From Prevotellamassilia timonensis (lineage in GTDB: Bacteria > Bacteroidota > Bacteroidia > Bacteroidales > Bacteroidaceae), in contig NZ_LT629844.1 of assembly GCF_900106785.1 (NCBI RefSeq), positions 109,458-173,457 of the forward strand: 64,000 bases of DNA, in the 5' to 3' direction. Under the pieces are notes generated by a model, which saw nothing but the letters and a program-made list of their open reading frames with translations, made no database searches and had not been told where the DNA came from. The position numbers and the translations under genes are program-made. Of this stretch, positions 45,090-52,048 are shown piece after piece; the stretch's first letter is position 1, and the number at the start of each line of letters is the position of its first letter.

Positions 45090-46358
45090 TTATCGAATGA
45101 TGGTAGCCTCGCGGTCGGGGCCTACAGACACAATCTTGATAGGTGTGCCCGTGGCCTTTTCAATATAGGCAATGTAGCTTGCAAAGGCAGCGGGGAAATC
45201 CTTCTCGGCACGTACGGCGGTGAGGTCGGTTTTCCAACCGGGCAACTCCTCGTATACGGGTTGCCAACCCTCAGTGTCGTAAGGTATTTCGGTAACAGTT
45301 TCGCCGTCCTTGGTGTAGGCTGTACATACCTTGATGGTGTCGAAGCCATCGAGCACGTCGCCCTTCATCATAACGAGGTCTGTCACGCCATTTATCATGA
45401 TGGCATATTTCAGTGCTACAAGGTCAAGCCAACCGCAACGGCGGTTACGTCCTGTTACAGCACCATATTCGTTGCCAATGTGGCGAATGGTGTCGCCAGT
45501 TTCGTCAAACAGCTCGACGGGGAAGGGACCACCACCCACACGGGTGCTGTATGCCTTGAAAATGCCGAACACATGGCCAATGCTGTTGGGGGCAATGCCC
45601 AATCCGGTGCAGACACCACCACTTGTGGTAGATGATGATGACACATAGGGGTAGGTGCCATGGTCGATGTCGAGCAATGAGCCTTGTGCGCCCTCGGCCA
45701 GCACATTTTTACCTTCGGCCAAAGCGTGGTTGAGCTCATATTCGGTGTCGGTCAAGTTGAACTTGCGCATGTATTCGATGCCCTGCATCCACTTTTGCTC
45801 CTCCTCGGTAATGTCGTAGTCGGTGTAGTGCAGGTCGCGCAGAATTTGCTCGTGGCGTGCTTTGAGCGCCTTGTATTTCTCGTCGAAGTTGTGCAAGATA
45901 TCACCTACGCGCAAACCTACGCGGGCAGCTTTGTCGCTGTAAGTAGGGCCAATGCCCTTACCAGTAGTGCCAACCTTGTTCTTACCCTTTGCGGCCTCGT
46001 AGGCACGATCGAGCACACGGTGGGTAGGCAGAATGAGGTGGGCGCGGCGGCTGATGTGCAAACGCTTGGTCAATTCATAGCCGGCAGCTTCAAGTTCGTG
46101 GGCCTCGGACATAAAGAGGTCGGGGGCTATCACGCAGCCGTTGCCAATGATATTGATTTTGCCCTCGTCGAAAATGCCTGAGGGAATAGAGCGAAGTACG
46201 AATTTCTTGCCGTCGAATATAATGGTATGTCCAGCGTTGGGGCCACCTGCAAAGCGGGCCACAACATCGTAGCGCGGTGTGAAGTAGTCTACAACCTTAC
46301 CTTTACCTTCGTCTCCGAACACGATACCCAGCAGGGCATCAACTTTTCCTTTTGTCAT
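45090..46358 (-). CDS. purA: Adenylosuccinate synthetase
   Basis: Joins IMP and aspartate using GTP in the first committed step of AMP synthesis. The 422-residue protein starts 'MTKGKVDALLGIVFGDEGKG' with the catalytic aspartate and GTP loop 'GDEGKGK' (15-21), followed by 'GGPNAGHTI' with the catalytic histidine, 'GTTGKGIGPTYSDKAAR' and 'VAEGAQGSLLDIDHGTYPYV'-like IMP and magnesium contacts. Length is standard. The promoter is carried by a hairpin repeat whose -7 box (TAACTTTG, minus strand) is at 46447-46454, giving a leader of about 80 bases. Confidence 0.95.
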   Translation of the reverse strand: MTKGKVDALLGIVFGDEGKGKVVDYFTPRYDVVARFAGGPNAGHTIIFDGKKFVLRSIPSGIFDEGKINIIGNGCVIAPDLFMSEAHELEAAGYELTKRLHISRRAHLILPTHRVLDRAYEAAKGKNKVGTTGKGIGPTYSDKAARVGLRVGDILHNFDEKYKALKARHEQILRDLHYTDYDITEEEQKWMQGIEYMRKFNLTDTEYELNHALAEGKNVLAEGAQGSLLDIDHGTYPYVSSSSTTSGGVCTGLGIAPNSIGHVFGIFKAYSTRVGGGPFPVELFDETGDTIRHIGNEYGAVTGRNRRCGWLDLVALKYAIMINGVTDLVMMKGDVLDGFDTIKVCTAYTKDGETVTEIPYDTEGWQPVYEELPGWKTDLTAVRAEKDFPAAFASYIAYIEKATGTPIKIVSVGPDREATIIR

Positions 46359-46446
46359 ATTTGTTATAGGTGATGATTAGCAATTTTAAGCAACACTTTA
46401 GAGGCGTAACAACATCAATTGTCGCGCCTCCCGTCCTTTTGTTGGC

Positions 46447-46527
46447 CAAAGTTAGTGCAAGGCGAGCGAAATACAAAGCGAAAGTGCAAAAACTTTCGCT
46501 TTTTATTTCCGAGCCGCTGCCTAACTT
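46447..46527 (-). promoter_or_regulatory. Promoter-bearing hairpin repeat before purA
   Basis: Read on the minus strand: AAGTTAGGCAGCGGCTCGG, a hairpin (AAAGCGAAAG / CTTTCGCTTT), then CTCGCCTTGCACTAACTTTG ending in the -7 box TAACTTTG (46447-46454). It matches the glmM element except for the hairpin arms, which differ but still pair. Partial copies of the flank ('gcgaaagtgcaaggcgagcg') continue to about 46605. Confidence 0.7.
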
Positions 46528-46753
46528 GCGCGTGAGCGAAAGTGCAAGGCGAGCGAAATGCAAGTTAAAGCGAAGGGCGAAAGTGCAAGGTGAAAGTGCA
46601 AGGCGTGCGATTTTTTTTCACCACATAACCATGAACTTCAACCACATATACTTTATTTGTCACCACTTGTGCACTGTGCTGAATATGGGCAAGTGTTTGG
46701 AATGCTTATTCTTTGTATTTTTGCAATAAATATGACTATAAAACCACAAAATC

Positions 46754-47191
46754 ATGAAACATCTTTTATTGCTATTAACAGCTCTTGTGTGCTTTCTCAC
46801 AGCATCGGCGCGTCGTGACCCTAGATATCATTATGAGGGGGCTAATAGCGGAACTTACGGCCTTTCTAATAAAAGAATACAGTGTTCTAATTGCGGTGAA
46901 TTCTATTCGGCTGGTTCGCAACACATGTGCTTAAAACATGATGCGGGAGGTAGTAGTTCCTCATCATCGTACCCCACAGATGGTAGCGATGTGTCGGACG
47001 GGGAGGCTGATGCTCTTCTTGCAGCAAATCCTGATTTGCTCATTAACCAAACTGGTATTCGCAATCCCGCTCCTAATGAGGAAGAGGCAGAGAGTGCTTC
47101 TGATGATGACGATGATGACAATACTGACGCCTGGATAGGTGGTGCAATTGTTGTCGTAGGCATTATAATATGGCTAAAATCGAAGGCGTGA
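46754..47191 (+). CDS. Exported acidic protein with zinc-ribbon-like motif and C-terminal membrane helix
   Basis: A 145-residue protein of unknown function. A signal peptide (1-19, ending 'TASA') is followed by a short basic/aromatic part and a cysteine cluster C44-x2-C47-x9-H57-x-C59 ('CSNCGEFYSAGSQHMC') that could bind zinc. Then come a serine run, a long acidic segment with 'SASDDDDDDNTDA' (about 113-125), and a final hydrophobic helix 'WIGGAIVVVGIIIWL' with a lysine end. So it is probably anchored in the membrane with its main part outside the cytoplasm. It is alone, convergent with tatD, and shares a strong two-way hairpin with it. Confidence 0.6.
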   Translation: MKHLLLLLTALVCFLTASARRDPRYHYEGANSGTYGLSNKRIQCSNCGEFYSAGSQHMCLKHDAGGSSSSSSYPTDGSDVSDGEADALLAANPDLLINQTGIRNPAPNEEEAESASDDDDDDNTDAWIGGAIVVVGIIIWLKSKA

Positions 47192-47216
47192 CGATTTTGG
47201 CGCTTTAGCATCATAT

Positions 47217-47274
47217 AGTTGTCCCTCTTAAAAAAGCATCTCGGCGAGATTCTGCTTTTTCAAGAGGGACAACT
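47217..47274. terminator. Bidirectional terminator between the acidic protein gene and tatD
   Basis: Perfect outer stem AGTTGTCCCTCTT / AAGAGGGACAACT with an inner AAAAAGCA / TGCTTTTT pair; T-rich on both strands within the stem. It lies between convergent genes. Confidence 0.75.
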
Positions 47275-47287
47275 GCATTTATTACGT

Positions 47288-48067
47288 TCAAATATTAAAC
47301 ATTGCTTTCGTTGTGTCCATAAGCGTTTGTGCCACATTGTCGACTGGCAGTTCGTACACCTCGGCCAATTTCTCGATGACCAATGGCACAAATGCCGGTT
47401 CGTTGCGTTGGCCGCGGTGCGGTGTGGGGGCCAAGTACGGCGCGTCAGTTTCAACTACAATGCGGTTGAGCGGTACGCTGCTGCGCAATACGGCTGGCAA
47501 CTTCGACTTTTTGAAAGTCAGCACACCGCCTATGCCAAGTACAAATCCCGGAAACGTGTTGAGCAGTTCACTCGCCTCTTCGGCTGTGCCGCCAAAGCAG
47601 TGGAACACCCCAGTCAGTTCGTCCTTCATAGGTAGCAGCGTGTCCACCAAGTCGCGGTGTGCCGCCCGGCTGTGCACCATGAGCGGCAGATGATAGCGCA
47701 TAGCCCATTGTGCCTGGTGCTTGAACACCGCTATCTGTTCGTCGCGGCGGGAGTCGTCCCAATAAAGGTCGATGCCCACCTCGCCCACGGCCACATAGGG
47801 ATTGTTGGGCGCGGCAAGCAGTTGTTCCATTCGGTCGAGCAGCGGCCAGGGGTCCGACGGCAGTTCTGTGGGGTGCAGTCCCATCATGGGAAAGCATACA
47901 CCAGGATAGTTTTGGCATATTTGCAACATGGGGCCAATGCTTGCCTCGTCAATGTTGGGCAGTAGCAGCATTCGGGCACCAGCTTGCAGGGCGCGCTCCA
48001 TAACCATCAATCTGTCGTCGTCAAACTCCTCAGTATATATATGTGTATGCGTGTCGATAAATTGCAT
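47288..48067 (-). CDS. tatD: TatD family metal-dependent DNase
   Basis: A TIM-barrel metal-dependent hydrolase, in this family a 3'-5' exonuclease linked to DNA repair or degradation; deacylase roles are also reported. The 259-residue protein has the metal motif 'FIDTHTHIY' (3-11), 'GEVGIDLYWD' (97-106), 'LMVHSRAAHRD', 'GVFHCFGGTAEEA' and 'VVETDAPYLAP' near the C-terminus, which together supply the His, Glu and Asp ligands. It ends the minus-strand run porQ - DUF4160 cassette - kinase fusion - tatD, 25 bases after the fusion gene, and is probably co-transcribed with it. Confidence 0.92.
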   Translation of the reverse strand: MQFIDTHTHIYTEEFDDDRLMVMERALQAGARMLLLPNIDEASIGPMLQICQNYPGVCFPMMGLHPTELPSDPWPLLDRMEQLLAAPNNPYVAVGEVGIDLYWDDSRRDEQIAVFKHQAQWAMRYHLPLMVHSRAAHRDLVDTLLPMKDELTGVFHCFGGTAEEASELLNTFPGFVLGIGGVLTFKKSKLPAVLRSSVPLNRIVVETDAPYLAPTPHRGQRNEPAFVPLVIEKLAEVYELPVDNVAQTLMDTTKAMFNI

Positions 48068-48092
48068 GTGCCAGAGTGTGTAGGTGTTGACA

Positions 48093-49736
48093 TTACTTGT
48101 TGCGTCCTAACAGCGATGTGGCATAGTTCCACAACACGCTCCATTGCGACTCGGGCAATGAAAGTTTGCGCAGTTCGTTGTGCGCCTCGTCGTAAAAGCG
48201 GTTGATGGCGGCGCGTGTCAGGGCCGGAATGTCGAGTGCATTATAAATGTCTGTTACAGCCTTAATCTTAGCTTCAGCCTCCATGCTGTTGTTGCCGATG
48301 AGCGTGAGCAGTTGCGCCTTTGTAGCCTCGTCGGCACGCTGGTAGGCGTTGATGAGCAGATACGTCTTTTTGCCGCAAAGAATGTCGCCGCCAATCTTTT
48401 TGCCAAACACGGCAGGGTCGCCATATACATCGAGATAATCGTCCTGCAGTTGGAAAGCCAACCCCACGCGTTCGGCAAAACGGTAGAGCACCTCGGCGTC
48501 GGTTTCGGGGGCGCCAGCCAGCAGGGCACCCATCTTTGTGGCACAGGCCAGCAGTACAGATGTTTTAAGGCGAATCATTTCAATGTACTCGTATTCGGTC
48601 ACATCGGTGCGTGTCTCAAAGTTTACATCATACTGTTGTCCCTCGCAAATCTCTTGTGCCGTGCGTGCAAAGAGGTCGAGCGCTTCGGCCTGATGCTGGC
48701 ACTGGCATTGCATGATGTGGCGGAAGGCCATGATGAGCATGGTGTCGCCCGAGAGCACAGCCGTGTTGTCGTTCCACTTTTTGTGTACGGTGGGTTTGCC
48801 GCGTCGCATGTCGGCATGGTCCATCAAGTCGTCGTGCAGCAGGGTGTGGTTGTGGTAAGTTTCGATGCCCACAGCCGCGGGTGTGGCATGGTTGATGTCG
48901 TCCTTGTACAAGCCATAAGTCATGAGCAGCAGGGTGGGGCGCAGACGCTTGCCACCCATTGAGAGCACATATTCGATAGGTTCGTACAGTCCCTCGGGCT
49001 TTTGGGGGTAAGGCACCGCCGCCAGCGCCTGTTCGATGTAGGGCACCCATGACGTATGTTTGGCAAACTGGGCCATCAGCCATTGTTGCTGCTCGGCAAT
49101 GGTCATGTCAGAGTTGTCAAGCAGCACAGCGTCGTCGGCCTGTCGCAGGGGGGCCACCTCGCGGTGTGAATCGATGTAGTCGCGCTCCTGCACATTTTTC
49201 AGTATATCGTCATAGTTCACCTCTTGGCCCTTAGCCTTGAGCTCGTCGTAGCGGCGTTGTGCACGCACCTCGGCCGATGCGGTGACAAATATTTTGAGTT
49301 CGGCATCAGGAAACACCACCGTGCCAATGTCGCGGCCGTCCATCACAATGCCTTTGTCGCGCCCCATGCGTTGCTGTTGGGCAGTCATGGCCGCACGCAC
49401 AAAAGGCAGTGCCGCCACCGGACTGACATGCGAGCTCACCTCAAGTCCGCGAATTTCGTTTTCCACACATTCGCCGTTAAGGTGAACCAAGGGGAGCTTG
49501 CTCTGCTCGTCAAGCTTAAAACTCACCTCGACCTGTGGCATGAGTTGTTCGAGTTCGGTAGCTTTCACAGTGCCGTCGGCATTAAACAATCCCTGACGGA
49601 GTGCAAACAATGTGACTGCGCGGTACATGGCGCCGGTATCAACATATATGTAGCCCACCTCGCGGGCGAGCGCTTTAGCCATAGTGCTTTTGCCACATGA
49701 CGAGTGACCGTCGATGGCTATGACAATCTTTTTCAT
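48093..49736 (-). CDS. Cytidylate kinase fused to polyprenyl diphosphate synthase
   Basis: One uninterrupted frame of 547 residues carries two normally separate enzymes. Residues 1 to about 215 are (d)CMP kinase: P-loop '[14 protein letters not shown]' (6-19), '[11 protein letters not shown]', '[14 protein letters not shown]' and '[18 protein letters not shown]'. From about 225 to the end is a trans-type prenyltransferase: 'MGGKRLRP', first aspartate-rich motif '[15 protein letters not shown]', and second motif '[11 protein letters not shown]'. The ATG at 49736 is used because the frame above it is not protein-like. The first enzyme makes (d)CDP; the second makes the long isoprenoid chain for quinones or lipid carriers. 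A missed stop by sequencing error is possible but the junction has no frameshift. Confidence 0.85.
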   Translation of the reverse strand: MKKIVIAIDGHSSCGKSTMAKALAREVGYIYVDTGAMYRAVTLFALRQGLFNADGTVKATELEQLMPQVEVSFKLDEQSKLPLVHLNGECVENEIRGLEVSSHVSPVAALPFVRAAMTAQQQRMGRDKGIVMDGRDIGTVVFPDAELKIFVTASAEVRAQRRYDELKAKGQEVNYDDILKNVQERDYIDSHREVAPLRQADDAVLLDNSDMTIAEQQQWLMAQFAKHTSWVPYIEQALAAVPYPQKPEGLYEPIEYVLSMGGKRLRPTLLLMTYGLYKDDINHATPAAVGIETYHNHTLLHDDLMDHADMRRGKPTVHKKWNDNTAVLSGDTMLIMAFRHIMQCQCQHQAEALDLFARTAQEICEGQQYDVNFETRTDVTEYEYIEMIRLKTSVLLACATKMGALLAGAPETDAEVLYRFAERVGLAFQLQDDYLDVYGDPAVFGKKIGGDILCGKKTYLLINAYQRADEATKAQLLTLIGNNSMEAEAKIKAVTDIYNALDIPALTRAAINRFYDEAHNELRKLSLPESQWSVLWNYATSLLGRNK

Positions 49737-49944
49737 ACGAAAATTAATAGTGCCGTTTTGCAATACCACGGCATAAGTTTTATATATTTATTCGTTTGTT
49801 CGGAGATTAAGACACAAGGAGAGCGAACACTCTATATGAGGCAAGTGTCTGGTTGCAACTCGGGCAATTTGATGTGTTGTACTGATGAGTAGAACTTTGA
49901 ATTTTCATACACGTACTCTTTCGTTGCAGACTTTGCCAAATCTT

Positions 49945-50223
49945 CTATCCTTTATAGAATCCGTTAGGACTCATCTTTGCCCAACGGATATACATATCCT
50001 TGTAATTGTCTTTGATAAACTCTCGAATGATACGTATGTCTCTGTCTGTAAGTATACCTCGTGCCATTACCTCTGTGTCACCATTGCCTTTTACAAAGAG
50101 CTTCGCAGAGCCGGCCTCTGTGAGTTTTTTGTCGCTGGCATGCACGTGCATTGCTTCAATGATGCAGTGTGACGTGTAATACAAGTAATAACCCGAAACC
50201 TTGAAATCGAAATATTTAGGCAT
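49945..50223 (-). CDS. DUF4160 domain protein
   Basis: From the ATG at 50223 this is a 92-residue protein starting 'MPKYFDFKVSGYYLYYTSHC' with 'EAMHVHASD' and 'AKLFVKGNGDTEVMARGILT', matching the DUF4160 pattern (short beta-rich start, H-x-H motif). The function is unknown. DUF4160 genes are often next to a DUF2442 gene in small, mobile, toxin-antitoxin-like pairs. It is the last of three overlapping minus-strand genes (8-base overlap with the preceding one). Confidence 0.65.
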   Translation of the reverse strand: MPKYFDFKVSGYYLYYTSHCIIEAMHVHASDKKLTEAGSAKLFVKGNGDTEVMARGILTDRDIRIIREFIKDNYKDMYIRWAKMSPNGFYKG

Positions 50224-50455
50224 GCGACTCCTCCATATACTTTTTGTTCTTCTCCCAATATCCTTCCACAATGCTCAATTCCACATCGTCCATGGTAGTT
50301 TCCAATACCTCACCTTGTGCAGACATAAGTATTGCATGGTGGGGTTCTTTAAGGTCTAACACTCGTATATTGGAATTTTCTGCTTTGGAAAACGCATAAC
50401 CACAAACAATCATGTCAGCAGCAGAGCTTACTTTCAATAACTCGTCATTGTTCAT
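50216..50455 (-). CDS. Small protein of unknown family in the DUF4160 cassette
   Basis: Seventy-nine residues: 'MNNDELLKVSSAADMIVCGY', then 'IRVLDLKEPHHAILMSAQGE' and 'MDDVELSIVEGYWEKNKKYM'. The mixed beta/helix pattern ending in a charged helix is like an antitoxin or small DNA/RNA-binding partner, and its place next to DUF4160 is where DUF2442 usually occurs, but I cannot match it to that family. It overlaps both neighbours (11 bases with the upstream gene, 8 with the downstream one), so translation is coupled. Confidence 0.55.
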   Translation of the reverse strand: MNNDELLKVSSAADMIVCGYAFSKAENSNIRVLDLKEPHHAILMSAQGEVLETTMDDVELSIVEGYWEKNKKYMEESHA

Positions 50456-50735
50456 AGTTCCCGATTTTTACAGTTTGAATATTCTTTAAGAATGTCTTTG
50501 GATTGATATAGAGGTTCTGAAGTATAGGCACTAAATCAATGTATTCTTCAGTTATTCCCATACCGTCATAGTCTGCCATAACAACAATATAACCATTGTC
50601 CCACGACTTTACTTCAACATACTTTTTCAGTATGCTTGGAGTTCGGAAACGAATGTTGTAGCCGGCATATCTGAATGAGGTCATATTGCCTTGATTCGAC
50701 AATATAGCCTGAGTAGTTGCTTCTTGCGTATTCAT
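50445..50735 (-). CDS. Small protein of unknown family, first gene of the DUF4160 cassette
   Basis: Ninety-six residues with a beta-rich centre ('FRYAGYNIRFRTPSILKKYV', 'DNGYIVVMADYDGMGITEEY') followed by 'IDLVPILQNLYINPKTFLKN'. No family is recognised. It lies 53 bases after porQ on the same strand and overlaps the next gene by 11 bases. All three cassette genes are more AT-rich than porQ and the kinase fusion, which hints at transfer into this spot. Confidence 0.55.
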   Translation of the reverse strand: MNTQEATTQAILSNQGNMTSFRYAGYNIRFRTPSILKKYVEVKSWDNGYIVVMADYDGMGITEEYIDLVPILQNLYINPKTFLKNIQTVKIGNYEQ

Positions 50736-50788
50736 AAGTTCACATTCTGTTCAACTTTCGGGGTTAGACGGTGCACACACATTCTGCA

Positions 50789-51787
50789 TCAGAAGGCGTA
50801 CCCCACATTGGCCATAATAGAGTTGCTGGCCTGATGATATTTGGCGTACGACACGCCAAACTTGAAATGCTTGACATTAACGCCGGCACCAGCCGACAAG
50901 CCTGCCAAATGTGACGAACCAGAAGCCTTGAGCTCGTAGGCACGGCGGAAGTTGTAGCCGACTGACAGATACAAATAGTCGGTGGGCAGAATATCCAGAC
51001 CCAGCACAAAGTGGTTGAGAGCTATTTTGCCAAATCCCACTTTGTCGCTCTTGTCCTTATCCTTGTTTTCGGGCAATACGTAGTAGCTCGACTTCCAGCG
51101 TGTTACGTCGGTCATGGTAACATGAAAGCGCACTGGCAGGTGTGCCATGCCCTTGCTAAAACCTAATGCCAGGGTGAAGGGCAAATGCGTGCGTTGCCCG
51201 TCATGGTACGCCTTCAGCTGTGTGCCAATGTTTTGCAGCGAAGCCGACACCGACAGGTCATTTTCATCGTCATAATAGTTTACGCCCACATCAATGGCTG
51301 CTGCCAGGGCAGTGTAGTCGGCCAGGTTTGACACCATCATTTTCAGGTTGGCGCCACCCGTCCATCGGTCAGACAGCAAATAGCTGTAGCCTGCCCCTAT
51401 TACAATGTCCTTGGCGCTGAATTGCCCCAAGGTGTTCCCTGCCTCGTCGGTCTCGTCCATTTTGCCGTAATTCATGTATTGCACACCGACTGCCATGGTG
51501 TGGCGTTCGCCAAAAGCCTTGACAAAGTGTGCTCCCATCCACGTGCTGCCCGCGGCATAGGTCATGAAATCAAGGCCGGCCGACAAGTCGCTTACGTTGG
51601 CATAAAGTGCCGGGTTATACCAGCCGGCAGTTGGTTCGTCCTCAATGAGCGTCACGTTTTGCCCGCCCAGGGCGGCTGCGTGCGACGACGCGGGAAGCCT
51701 CAACGTGTTGAACGCTGAGGCATACTCCTGTGCTAATGCCGTTGCAGGTAGTACGGCCAGTAACAGGCTGAATATTTTGATGTTCAT
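50789..51787 (-). CDS. porQ: Type IX secretion system protein PorQ
   Basis: An outer-membrane beta-barrel of the PorV/PorQ group needed in the type IX secretion machinery or its cell-surface attachment step. The signal peptide is 'MNIKIFSLLLAVLPATALA'; the ATG at 51787 is preferred over one three codons upstream because it fits this signal best. Family phrases are 'FNTLRLPASSHAAALGGQNV' (about 25-45), 'GWYNPALY' and repeated amphipathic strands up to the final 'SIMANVGYAF' with C-terminal phenylalanine. Length 332 is normal for PorQ. It supports that C-terminal tails on the subtilase and other secreted proteins here are sorting signals. Confidence 0.85.
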   Translation of the reverse strand: MNIKIFSLLLAVLPATALAQEYASAFNTLRLPASSHAAALGGQNVTLIEDEPTAGWYNPALYANVSDLSAGLDFMTYAAGSTWMGAHFVKAFGERHTMAVGVQYMNYGKMDETDEAGNTLGQFSAKDIVIGAGYSYLLSDRWTGGANLKMMVSNLADYTALAAAIDVGVNYYDDENDLSVSASLQNIGTQLKAYHDGQRTHLPFTLALGFSKGMAHLPVRFHVTMTDVTRWKSSYYVLPENKDKDKSDKVGFGKIALNHFVLGLDILPTDYLYLSVGYNFRRAYELKASGSSHLAGLSAGAGVNVKHFKFGVSYAKYHQASNSIMANVGYAF

Positions 51788-51885
51788 TGTGAGCATTTCT
51801 GTTTCAGTGCCAAAATTACAAATAAAACTCGGTGCGGAGGGGCATGTAACTTAAAAACTTGTATTATCTTGCTGCTTCTCCTAAT

Positions 51886-52028
51886 AAGATAGGCTGCACC
51901 TCGGCAGAAAGTTCAAGCAAGCTTGACTTTCTTCACTCGGTTTGCACTATCTTTTGATAAGATAGGCTGCACCTCGGCAGAAAGTTCAAGCAAGCTTGAC
52001 TTTCTTCACTCGGTTTGCACTATCTTTG
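51886..52028 (+). promoter_or_regulatory. Tandem 73-bp hairpin repeats carrying the fkp promoter
   Basis: Two direct copies (starting 51886 and 51959) of a unit with AAGATAGGCTGCACCTCGGC, a palindrome around TTCAAGCAAGCTTGA, and CACTCGGTTTGCACTATCTT. The second copy ends in TATCTTTG (52021-52028), a consensus -7 box only 20 bases before the fkp start. It is a relative of the glmM and purA elements with a different hairpin. Confidence 0.7.
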
Positions 52029-52048
52029 CAAGCAGATAATCCGCATAT

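Noticed and set aside
46370-46729. A 119-residue ORF between purA and the acidic protein gene
   Set aside because: It runs over the promoter-bearing repeat and its partial copies; the translation is a repeat artefact (AKVSARRAKYKAK...).
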